This document shows, one piece after another, positions 22,903 through 31,541 of a stretch of DNA of 34,948 nt. Position 1 is the first letter of the stretch, and each line of letters begins with the position of its first letter. The stretch is from an uncultured Mediterranea sp. GTDB lineage: Bacteria; Bacteroidota; Bacteroidia; Bacteroidales; Bacteroidaceae. The notes under the pieces were generated by a model that was not told where the DNA came from, ran no database searches, and was given only the letters and a program-made list of their open reading frames with translations. The stretch spans positions 1-34,948 of the forward strand of contig CALZEQ010000037.1 of assembly GCA_945641355.1 (NCBI GenBank), in the 5' to 3' direction. Position numbers and translations under genes: made by a program.

Positions 22903-24714
22903 ATGAAATATGAAGTCACACCACAAAGACAAGCATATCTTGATGCCCGTGGATACACCATTTTAACTGCATGTCCCGGTAGTGGCAAAACAACGAGTAT
23001 CGTCAGGAAGCTTCAGACTGTGTCTCGTTTTTGTCGTGAACAATATGGAGTGCATACTGGATTTGCCTGCTTGTCTTTTACCAACAAGGCATGTGCTGAA
23101 TTAAAGTAGAAGTACAGGGTGATGCATGATGAGCGGCTGACCTTCCCGAACGAGGTGTTGACCATAGACAGCTTTATCATGCAATATGTGGTGTTGCCTT
23201 TCTGGTACTTGTGCGATGTCTGCAAGAAGAAACCTATCATTGTTAATGAGGTGGAAGTATTGGAGCGGATTCATTTCAACAGTGTTCTGGTGAAAGGGAC
23301 TTGGAAAACGTTTGTTGCACCTCAACTTAGACAATACTCGGACATTGTACACATAAAGACGCCAGCAAAAGTTTCTCGTAGTAAGAACGGATTCTTTTGG
23401 AATCACAACGCAGTGACAAATGATAGAGAGGTTGCCTACTGTGAAGCTGCCTTTACGTATAGGTTGGGAAAAGGGTTTATCACCAGTAATGATGCTTTGT
23501 GGATGGCTTGCAATATTTTGGAACAGCATCAGAATATAGCAAAAGCACTTGTTACAAGATTCCCATACATTATTGTTGATGAGGCGCAAGACAATTCAGA
23601 ATTGCATTTTGAGTTCTTCAAACTGCTGAAAGCGGCAGGTCTGAGAAACCTGGAGTTCGTGGGTGATATTTGCCAGTCAATCTATGGTTTCAATAGTGCC
23701 AAACCGGAGTTACTACAGGCTTTGATGGCAGAAGGAGGTTGGAATGTACTGCCCATGTCGGAATGCAGGAGGTCGAACCAGAGGATTATCGACCTGTACA
23801 GCAAACTGAGATCTATTGATGTCCAAGCAATTACTTCACATGGTGTTGAGGATAAAGGCATTCCCATTATTGTTTACAAGTACGATGATGGCAATGTGAG
23901 GAATATAATCCAGGATTTTTATCAGGTTTGTGAGGCATATGAGTTATCCAGCTCGATTATTCTGGCCCGAGGAGTGAATACATGCAAGAAATTGGCAGGG
24001 GTGAATGATGTAGAGTTCAGATACTGGAAGTCTGAAGAGCCTTATATGCTAATAGACGCGGTGTTCGCTTTTGAGGCAGAAGACATGGATTATGCTTTCC
24101 GTAAAGTACGTATGGTGCTTTCAAAACTAATAGTTGGAGACAATCTGGAAGAAAGGCGAAAGTTTATCCATGATATTGAACATGATATAGAATGGAATGC
24201 AAGGATATTTGGCTTTTTGAAACAGATTCCTTCGTTCTCATTGAGCTTTAAAGAATGGTCTGATCAGACATGCGCATTGCTAAAAGAGTATTGGGCTCTG
24301 GATCAGGATCCGGCTTTTGTCCCTTATAAGAAACAGAAAGACTATCGGATGAGGGAAAAGGCAGATGAACCAGTTGAACGATTCCATCAGTCAAAGGATA
24401 AAGGCAGCGAATACCATAAGAGTATAGACACAATACATGCTGTGAAGGGTGCAACTTTAGATGCAGTACTACTGTTCTTGTCATCAGACAGTAGGGGGCA
24501 GAACATTTCATTGAATGATTTTCCGCAGGAACCTATTAGGGTAATGAGTGAGGGGCAGAGAATGATTTATGTGGCTTGTTCTAGAGCCACGCAATTTTTA
24601 GCATTGGCAGTTCCGAAGTCTGCAGCAGATGATGATATTAGGAGAACCTTGGCTGGGGTGGATATAGATATACGTTATATAAACCTACAAGGAGAATTGG
24701 TGTTTACCGATTAA
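22903..24714 (+). pseudogene. UvrD-like helicase (GajB-like) interrupted by an in-frame TAG
   Basis: The frame opens at 22903 (MKYEVTPQRQAYLDARGY) with Walker A ACPGSGKTT at 23-31 and SFTNKACAELK, then meets TAG at 23107-23109. The same frame continues as KYRVMHDERLTFPNEVLTID for about 530 more residues. These carry motif II VDEAQD, motif III VGDICQSIYGF, a motif V-like STIHAVKGATLDA stretch and motif VI YVACSRATQ. One stop codon thus separates Walker A from the rest. A restart at GTG 23119 or ATG 23122 would lack Walker A. TAG is used as a normal stop elsewhere here (the AAA15 gene), so recoding is unlikely. Unless readthrough or an assembly error applies, the helicase is inactive. Full length without the stop is about 603 residues. 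Confidence 0.88.
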
Positions 24715-24733
24715 CGTGTATAAACATTTATTA

Positions 24734-24770
24734 CGGGCGGAAACCTGCAACAAATCGCAGTTCCCGCCCG
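24734..24770. terminator. Hairpin between converging genes, probable bidirectional terminator
   Basis: CGGGCGG...CCTGC pairs with GCAG...CCCGCCCG in an imperfect stem of about 14 pairs, with a small loop near 24750-24756. It sits in the 80-bp gap between the helicase and Res stops. No long T-run is seen. Confidence 0.55.
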
Positions 24771-24794
24771 AGATGATTTGTCTCTATATCCTTC

Positions 24795-27700
24795 TTACGG
24801 TATGGATTTCATCACTTCCAAAAGCTTGTCGTAGCTACTTACCTCATGGTAGCGGACATTGCTTGTGGAGAGTTCATTGAAGAGTTTCTTGGCACAGTCT
24901 ATCTTGGCCTTTTCTACGCCTTTCAGCTGCATGGACTCCATCGAGCCCTTGGTTTCTGCTATGAAGAAGATGTGCTTTATGCCCATATTGTCATTGAACG
25001 CTATAGCCCAGTCTGGAGCATAATTGCCTACAGGAGTAGGAATCTGGAAAGTGCGTGGCAACTTGGCATAGACGCAAACCTCGTCGGCTTTGTCAAGGTC
25101 TTCGGCAAAGTCACGTTCGCCTTTGCTGTCCGAGAAGACATAGTCCAGGATGTGTTTCTTTGCAGGATAGGCTTTATCCACTGACTGACGATTCTTTTCC
25201 TGTGTGAAGATATCGGTATCGTAAGTATCGGCAGTGATGTTATAGGCAATGTGCTCCACAATCATCGTGGCTTTCTGTTCTTTGATAAGTTTGACAACCT
25301 TGCGGATAAACTCTTCCGGATTGTTCTTGAACATCAGCAGACGTGCAGGCATAATGCCTTTTAAGATTCTCACTACCGTCCTGCGTGTGAGCGTTGCACC
25401 ACGGGCAATGTCTCCCACCAAATCGTATAGCACAGTAGAGGTGCTGACCTCTCGCATCTCCTGACGGCGAGTATGCTGGTCGCCATCAAAATCCATTCCA
25501 TCTCCCTGTTCACCAGTTGTTACTACATAACGCAACTGTGTTACGGTCAGGTCTTTGTCAATGGCTGCGATGGACTTCTTAATCAGTTCTTCGCTGTCGT
25601 AGTGAACAGTATAGACATAGCGATGGTTTATCTGAGCCCAGAGCTTCTTGAACTCTTCTTTCTGAGCATTGTCATTCAGTTTATCGTTGACAACCTCTGC
25701 CTTGTCATTCGCATCTTCAATCATGCCCTCCAAGGCTGCAGGGTCGAAGATTCCCTGTATCAGTCTATGCACCTGTTCTGCTATAGGTTGCAGCTTCTTG
25801 CCAAATGGAGCAAGTGTTTCTTGCTGCATATTCTCATGATAGGATTGCAAGATGTTGCCTTTCTCGTCAGTATAGTCGTTCTCAAAGAGGTAATTGACAA
25901 TAGATGCTGCTTCCATAGCAGAGATGGTATGCAGTTCTTCGCCAACCTTAAATGTCTTTCCCTCGAAGTAGTCAACAGTTGCCTGTTTAGGACGTTCACG
26001 CAAGGCTTCACGAGTTTCTTTCTGAAGGTCGTCAACAAACGAAGAATAGCTTTCGTTGGCAATGACAGTCAGTTTGTTGATGTCGTGAACGCTGTCACCC
26101 AAACGTTCAGCATCCATGCGGTTTCCTTGTTGGTCAACACAGATACGCAAACCACGTCCCACCTCCTGACGCTTTGCCGTGGCACTGCTGGCATGGCGCA
26201 GTGTGCATATCTGGAACACGTTTGGATTGTCCCAGCCCTCACGAAGTGCAGAGTGCGAGAAAATGAAGCGTGTAGGCTCGTCAAAACTTAGAAGCCTTTC
26301 CTTGTTCTTCAGAATAAGATCATAAGCGGAGATGTCTGATGATATTGTTTCGCCACGTTTTACCTCACTGTTTATTGCGTGTCCTTTCTTATCAACGGAG
26401 AAATATCCATTATGTACTTGTCCCACAGAGAATTTGCGCAGATACTCCTGATAGTCATCCTCAAAGAGGGATAAATTCTCGTTGAGGTGGCGCATATATT
26501 CCTCTTCAAACATCTGCCAGAGTTGCCCTTTTACCACTTCACCCTGCTCGTCATAGCTTTTATAGTTAGCCACCTCATCAATGAAGAAAAGCGAAAGAGT
26601 CTTGATACCCTGACGGAACAGCTCACGTTCTTTCTCAAAGTGGCTTGCCACCGTCTCGCGAATCTGTATCTGCTGTATTGTCTTTTCCGACACGTCACCC
26701 ATTACTTCACCTTTACGAAGCTTTTCACCATTGCGGAAATAAATGGTGTTGGTATAGGCATTTATCTCGGTTATGACAAACTCCTTGTAGGCAGGAAGTT
26801 TTGAAATGTCATAAAGAGAGTCACCCTGCGAGAACTTATATGTCTGGCGACGTGCAGCTATTGCGCCTTGCACCTCTATTTCCAATTTTACCTCTGGCGC
26901 ATGGTTCTTCGACAGGATGATATTGTCAAAGTAGATATAAGCTTGCGTGCCCAACAGGTTTTGCAAGGTAATACCCTTGACTTGTATCTTCTTTACCAGT
27001 CGCTGGCGATAGGCATCGTAGGCATCAAGCGCATAGATGCAGTTGTGCGATGTCTTGTGTGTGGCTGAGTAGTTCAACACAAACAGCGGCTTGAAGTTCT
27101 TCAATGCCTTTTGCGTAGCTGCGCCCTCCATCTTCTGCGGCTCGTCCATGATGATGACAGGACGGTTTGCAGCTATCACGTCTATTGGGCGTCGGCTCTG
27201 GAAGTCGTCGCGCTTGGAGTACATGATCAGGCTGACTTTGTTCTTTCCATCTTCCTTGAAATCGCGTGCAAAATTCTGAGTGTTGATAATCATCACATTG
27301 ATACCTGCATCACTACTGAATGAGTCTATCTGTGTGAGGTTGCTACTATCGTAGATGAAGAAGCGAGCCTTCTTGCCATATTGCTCCATGAAGTGGTCCT
27401 CAAGCATCGTGAAACTCTTATATACGCCCTCACGAATGGCTATGCTCGGTACTACCACTATGAACTTTGACCATCCATAGCGTTTGTTCATTTCAAACAT
27501 GGTCTTGATATAGACGTATGTTTTACCAGTACCTGTCTCCATCTCGATGTCGAGCGAACAAGCACCTAGTCCGTCGGGCTTACTCAGAAGTTTGCTCTGT
27601 GGAATATTGCTTTCGACCTGCATCTTTTTGATATTCTCCAAAAGCTGGCGGTCTTTGAGCTCTACGTCATTGTTGCGCCATCCCACATATTCCTCGTCAT

Positions 27701-27836
27701 AAACGATGCGTCCGTTAGTTTTACCCAAGTCGCGACGGTACTGCGCATTTGTTTTCGATGGTTGCCCAGCGAAAACGCTCACCGTCTGCTCCACAGCATC
27801 CGTCTGGTATTGTTGTATCTTAAACTTAAATTTCAT
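24795..27836 (-). CDS. Type III-like restriction subunit (helicase plus nuclease)
   Basis: This 1013-residue Res-type protein is a superfamily 2 translocase with Walker A METGTGKTY at 99-107, motif II DEPQ at 231-234 (the DEPQ variant is typical of type III Res) and motif VI EVGRGLRI. A C-terminal PD-(D/E)xK nuclease shows D942 in APDWAIAF and E961-T-K963 in FIAETKGS. Type III Res pairs with Mod to cut DNA near unmethylated asymmetric sites. It is the last gene of the five-gene operon, beginning 3 bp after the pentapeptide gene's stop. All motifs look intact and the length is usual for Res. It differs from a standard type III locus in being separated from mod by an extra gene. Confidence 0.93.
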   Translation of the reverse strand: MKFKFKIQQYQTDAVEQTVSVFAGQPSKTNAQYRRDLGKTNGRIVYDEEYVGWRNNDVELKDRQLLENIKKMQVESNIPQSKLLSKPDGLGACSLDIEMETGTGKTYVYIKTMFEMNKRYGWSKFIVVVPSIAIREGVYKSFTMLEDHFMEQYGKKARFFIYDSSNLTQIDSFSSDAGINVMIINTQNFARDFKEDGKNKVSLIMYSKRDDFQSRRPIDVIAANRPVIIMDEPQKMEGAATQKALKNFKPLFVLNYSATHKTSHNCIYALDAYDAYRQRLVKKIQVKGITLQNLLGTQAYIYFDNIILSKNHAPEVKLEIEVQGAIAARRQTYKFSQGDSLYDISKLPAYKEFVITEINAYTNTIYFRNGEKLRKGEVMGDVSEKTIQQIQIRETVASHFEKERELFRQGIKTLSLFFIDEVANYKSYDEQGEVVKGQLWQMFEEEYMRHLNENLSLFEDDYQEYLRKFSVGQVHNGYFSVDKKGHAINSEVKRGETISSDISAYDLILKNKERLLSFDEPTRFIFSHSALREGWDNPNVFQICTLRHASSATAKRQEVGRGLRICVDQQGNRMDAERLGDSVHDINKLTVIANESYSSFVDDLQKETREALRERPKQATVDYFEGKTFKVGEELHTISAMEAASIVNYLFENDYTDEKGNILQSYHENMQQETLAPFGKKLQPIAEQVHRLIQGIFDPAALEGMIEDANDKAEVVNDKLNDNAQKEEFKKLWAQINHRYVYTVHYDSEELIKKSIAAIDKDLTVTQLRYVVTTGEQGDGMDFDGDQHTRRQEMREVSTSTVLYDLVGDIARGATLTRRTVVRILKGIMPARLLMFKNNPEEFIRKVVKLIKEQKATMIVEHIAYNITADTYDTDIFTQEKNRQSVDKAYPAKKHILDYVFSDSKGERDFAEDLDKADEVCVYAKLPRTFQIPTPVGNYAPDWAIAFNDNMGIKHIFFIAETKGSMESMQLKGVEKAKIDCAKKLFNELSTSNVRYHEVSSYDKLLEVMKSIP

Positions 27837-27839
27837 AAT

Positions 27840-29024
27840 TTATAGTTTGGAGAGCCATTCATCAAAGGCTTTATTTTGTTCCAATTTCCTATTATCTTCA
27901 TTAGTCGAAATTTTGGCGACAAAACATTCACTAAGGTTGCTGTCGAAAACTCCTGTGCTAATATCTGGGTCGTGAACAAGGAGAATAGGCATCCCTTTCA
28001 TAAGCCCCATACCAACCTCGATTTCGTTCCAAGGAGTGGGGAGCCACTTACCATCCCATTTTTCTTCATTTTGAGTACTTGGGCGATAAGATGCTTTGTG
28101 TATATTGAGTTGCTTTAGTCCAAAGGCAATCATACCCACAGAACGCATAATGTCATGACGAACCCTGTTGAACTGTCCGAATCGTGGGTATGTGTCTGTC
28201 TTGTAATAAATCACCTCATATCCATAAGACTCCAGAGTCTTTTTATAGTCTTTGGTCATCAGTTCCTCTTCTTTTGACATAATGCCAGGCATTGAGAAGA
28301 AGATGGCTTTGTCTTTCGATTCGTGTTTGGCAGAGACTTCCCCTTCAACAGTGAAGATGCCATTCTCTAATGATTCGGCAATTGCAGAAGGTACATTAAG
28401 AGCATCTGTGAAGTCCGCTCCTTTCAGTGTACACTTCTTGAACGACACTCCTGTTAGGTCTGCACCTCTAAAATTAGCATTTGTAAAGTCACTGTTCTTT
28501 ATTCTTGCACAGAACAAGATAGACCGATAGAAAATGATACCATGTCCTTTGATGCCTTCAAGGTTGGCATATGACAAATCCGCTAAGAACAAGTCGGTTT
28601 CATCCATGATGACTTGCTGATACTTGTTATCAAGCAGCACGTCCTGAAGATTCGTCTTTTGTAGGTCACATTTTGTCAGGTCAACTGCGTAAGCCAGTCC
28701 GTCTGCCAGAGTCTTCTGTAAAACGCTTGAAGGCAGAGTCTTTAATAAAGACGAAATGACATTTACGGTTTCTGTCTTCAAGTCTATTTGACCTCTTTTG
28801 CTTGTGTCCTTAAAGTAGCGACGAAGCAAGATTGCGGCTGATAGTTGTGCCGTCTTATTGTCTGATGTGAGTTGTGCCACCAGTGTATCAAAAGACTTCA
28901 AGAAGTCCTCTTTTGCTTTGGCTTTTCTGATGGAAAGGTCGTGAATGAAGTGAATCGCTCCATACACGACGGCACTAATAACGCCCAGAATAGCTATAAG
29001 CTGAAGGAAATTATTTAGTTCCAT
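27840..29024 (-). CDS. Membrane-anchored pentapeptide-repeat protein with a TIR/deoxyribosyltransferase-like C-terminus
   Basis: The 394-residue protein begins with one hydrophobic segment (about 6-27), then a helical stalk (30-110). Pentapeptide-like repeats follow at about 115-208 (A/C-D/N-L/F-x-x pattern, as in DLTKCDLQKTNLQDVL and SDFTNANFRGADLTG). The C-terminal domain (about 235-394) begins DKAIFFSMPG, has ESYGYEVIYYKTDTYPRFG, and carries PWNEIEVGMGLMKGMPILLV (331-350). An acidic residue followed by a small hydrophobic helix and a strand is what TIR and nucleoside deoxyribosyltransferase-like domains use for catalysis, so NAD or nucleotide processing is possible. I do not recognise a named family. 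It lies 11 bp after mod and 3 bp before res, which marks it as part of the system. Confidence 0.75.
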   Translation of the reverse strand: MELNNFLQLIAILGVISAVVYGAIHFIHDLSIRKAKAKEDFLKSFDTLVAQLTSDNKTAQLSAAILLRRYFKDTSKRGQIDLKTETVNVISSLLKTLPSSVLQKTLADGLAYAVDLTKCDLQKTNLQDVLLDNKYQQVIMDETDLFLADLSYANLEGIKGHGIIFYRSILFCARIKNSDFTNANFRGADLTGVSFKKCTLKGADFTDALNVPSAIAESLENGIFTVEGEVSAKHESKDKAIFFSMPGIMSKEEELMTKDYKKTLESYGYEVIYYKTDTYPRFGQFNRVRHDIMRSVGMIAFGLKQLNIHKASYRPSTQNEEKWDGKWLPTPWNEIEVGMGLMKGMPILLVHDPDISTGVFDSNLSECFVAKISTNEDNRKLEQNKAFDEWLSKL

Positions 29025-29035
29025 AATTGCCCCAA

Positions 29036-30931
29036 TTAAATGATTCTACGGATTGTGTCTTTGCTGTAATGCTCAAAGATTTGCTCGAAGTTGTCAGCCA
29101 CATTATCATTTGCGAGGCTGCTGTCGCGCATAATGAAGTAGTAAGGCTGCTGCTTGGCAATCTCTGTGATGGTTGTCTCGTTCACGCCTTCGTCGAAACA
29201 TGCCAATAGATAACCGTCAGACACGTTCCAGACAGTCTTGTCTGCAATTTCTGTCTTCACAATCTTGGCAGACAGTTCAATGCCAAGTTCTATCATCGAC
29301 TGGAAGAGCAAGTCTTCATCTGTGCGGTCAGGCTTGATGTTTTCTTCAAACAAATCTCTGTCATTAAAGTCTGCTGGAGTGTAATAGACATCCTGCATAT
29401 TCGAAGAGTCAAGCTTCAGAACACGGAAACCTGTGTCATGGTCTTGGGTTGTCAATGGAGACTCCTCTTTAATCTTCTTTCTGGCACGGTGGATGCGTTC
29501 TTTGCCAATTTCACAGATATTCTTGTAACCAGCTTTATATGCTTCGCTCTTTTCATCGGTTGCCTCAGGCAACTGCACCATAATGAATTTGCGATTACCA
29601 CCATCTTCAGAATTGAGTTGCATCACAGCATGAGCGGTTGTAGCGGAGCCGGAGAAGAAGTCGAGGATGATGGAATCATTAAGACAACACCTATCTATCA
29701 AATATGAAATAAGTTCAATAGGCTTAGAATAATTAAATGGAATGCTCATGTTTCGTAACAACTTCGCTGCTTGAGTACTTGAGTATTCTTCAATTATGCC
29801 CATTGGTCTTTGTGTGCGTTTAATTATATTTCCATCATTGTCACAATTCATATATTGTTTTGTATATACTGTCCAAATATTGTTGGAATCTTTTTTGATT
29901 TCAACAAACCCTATTGCAGAGTTTTTAATATATTTCTCTTTTGACCACCGCCAACAGGCTTTTTTCCCTCCATTATTGTCTGCTGGCTTAACCATAGTGC
30001 CATCAGGACATATTATTTCATAGTCAAGTGACTCGGAATATTGAATTGACCCCATGCCTAATTTCTGTAAATAATATGGACCGCGTATGGCAAAATGTTC
30101 GTCTTTACCTTTATATCTATCTTGATTTGAAATAGGAACGCCCTTAATATCAATGTTCTCAATCCTTTTAGCGAAACACAGAATGTGTTCATGCTTTATT
30201 CGAAATAATCTAGAGTCAGAACTACCGCCTCCTTCTTTATTTGCCCAAATAAGATCTGCAATAAAATTGTTTTCTCCGAAAACTTCATCACAAATATTCT
30301 TTAAATTCTTTTGCTCATTGTCATCAATCGAGATAAATATCACCCCATCCTCACTCAACAAGTCCTTTGCCACTTTCAGTCGAGGATAAATCATGTTGAG
30401 CCAATCGGTATGGAAGCGACCATTGTTTTCTGTGTTGGCTACAAGGCGGTTGCCTTCCTCGTCTGTCTGTCCGCTATTATGGATATACTCAGCAGATGAC
30501 TGAGCGAAGTCATCATTATATACAAAGTCATTGCCCGTATTGTATGGTGGGTCAATGTAAATCATCTTAACCTTACCAAGATAGTTCTCACGCAAAAGTT
30601 TAAGCACCTGCAAGTTATCTCCCTCAATGTAGAGGTTTTGCGTATTATCAAAGTCCACACTCTCCTCACGACAAGGGCGCAATGTGTCTGTAGTAGGGGC
30701 ATTTGCCAAACGAATGGCATTACGCTTGTCGGGCCAAGTGAACTGATAACGTTCCTCTTGTCCTTCAACTATATCTTTTGAAAGTTCCTGACGGAGTTGG
30801 TCAAAGTCAATAGCCACTTCTGGCTTGCCCTCAGCATTAAGCCTCTCCGTCAAGCAGTTGGGGAACAGCTCCCCAATCCGTTTGATATTTTCATCCACTA
30901 TGTTAGTGGTCTGTATATTAAGCTTTTCCAT
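29036..30931 (-). CDS. Type III-like DNA adenine methyltransferase
   Basis: This 631-residue Mod protein is a beta-class N6-adenine methyltransferase. The catalytic DPPYNTGNDF comes first (127-136) and the SAM-binding LDFFSGSATTAHAV later (about 423-436). Between them lies the target recognition region (about 230-390). The N-terminal helical part resembles type III Mod proteins, and the size is normal. It methylates host DNA and gives specificity to Res. It starts 1 bp after the DUF4391 stop (TAA-T-ATG), so it is translationally coupled. The central recognition region is AT-richer than the flanks, as is common for exchangeable recognition domains. No frameshift or simple-repeat phase-variation tract is visible. 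Confidence 0.93.
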   Translation of the reverse strand: MEKLNIQTTNIVDENIKRIGELFPNCLTERLNAEGKPEVAIDFDQLRQELSKDIVEGQEERYQFTWPDKRNAIRLANAPTTDTLRPCREESVDFDNTQNLYIEGDNLQVLKLLRENYLGKVKMIYIDPPYNTGNDFVYNDDFAQSSAEYIHNSGQTDEEGNRLVANTENNGRFHTDWLNMIYPRLKVAKDLLSEDGVIFISIDDNEQKNLKNICDEVFGENNFIADLIWANKEGGGSSDSRLFRIKHEHILCFAKRIENIDIKGVPISNQDRYKGKDEHFAIRGPYYLQKLGMGSIQYSESLDYEIICPDGTMVKPADNNGGKKACWRWSKEKYIKNSAIGFVEIKKDSNNIWTVYTKQYMNCDNDGNIIKRTQRPMGIIEEYSSTQAAKLLRNMSIPFNYSKPIELISYLIDRCCLNDSIILDFFSGSATTAHAVMQLNSEDGGNRKFIMVQLPEATDEKSEAYKAGYKNICEIGKERIHRARKKIKEESPLTTQDHDTGFRVLKLDSSNMQDVYYTPADFNDRDLFEENIKPDRTDEDLLFQSMIELGIELSAKIVKTEIADKTVWNVSDGYLLACFDEGVNETTITEIAKQQPYYFIMRDSSLANDNVADNFEQIFEHYSKDTIRRII

Positions 30932-30932
30932 A

Positions 30933-31541
30933 TTATAGTTGTGTTTTTAATTTCACTATTTGTTGATGCAATTCGTATTTCTTTCGAGTTTGCTTCTCCG
31001 TGCGACATTGTCGCTCCAGAGATTCAATTTGGCGAAGCAGCTTTTCCCGTTGTTCACGATTGATGATTTGCTCTTCGATGCTCTCTTCAGATGTAGCATC
31101 AAGATTCCCAATAGCCGCAACGATGTTGTTCCAAACCTCATCAAGAGACAAGCCTTGCAGAGGGATGGTTGTTTCCTCTGTCGGCATCCATGCTGACTGT
31201 TGCAGTCGTGTGTGAAAGATGCAGAGTTGTGTTTCTTCCTCATATTGTAGAGCAAACACAATGCTCTGAGGTATCAGTTTATGAAGAAGAAGGATGTTCT
31301 TGACATCGTACTCTTTCTGTTTCAGTAGCACTTGGAGTACATAGAAGCCCTTAATCTCTTTACCTTCTGCCAACGCAGGAACCGATGCCTGAGAAATGCG
31401 AGCCACAAGCGACATTCGGCTGATGTCAGCATCAAAACGGTCACGCTCGGCAGTCTTTAGGTTGAATTTCTCAAAAACAGCCTTCTTGTAAAGCGGTTTA
31501 TTGATGATGGTAGATGGTGGCAATCCGAACATAGGCATCAT
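30933..31541 (-). CDS. DUF4391 protein
   Basis: The ATG at 31541 is chosen because it overlaps the helicase stop as ATGA; the frame can be extended to a TTG at 31559 but that is unlikely. The family-like start is MFGLPPSTIINKPLYKKA. The 202-residue protein has an N-terminal strand-rich domain with IKGFYVLQVLLKQKEY and ILLLHKLIPQSIVFALQY, and a C-terminal coiled coil (about 150-202, EEQIINREQREKLLRQIESL onward) that could mediate assembly. DUF4391 proteins recur, from memory, beside SNF2-type helicases and type III-like methyltransferases; their function is unknown to me. Here it sits between helicase and Mod and may connect them. No catalytic motif is seen. Confidence 0.85.
   Translation of the reverse strand: MMPMFGLPPSTIINKPLYKKAVFEKFNLKTAERDRFDADISRMSLVARISQASVPALAEGKEIKGFYVLQVLLKQKEYDVKNILLLHKLIPQSIVFALQYEEETQLCIFHTRLQQSAWMPTEETTIPLQGLSLDEVWNNIVAAIGNLDATSEESIEEQIINREQREKLLRQIESLERQCRTEKQTRKKYELHQQIVKLKTQL

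Noticed and set aside
22903..24714. Recoding of TAG as an amino acid
   Set aside because: TAG ends other intact genes here (for example the AAA15 gene at 20241), so a general recoding is not supported.
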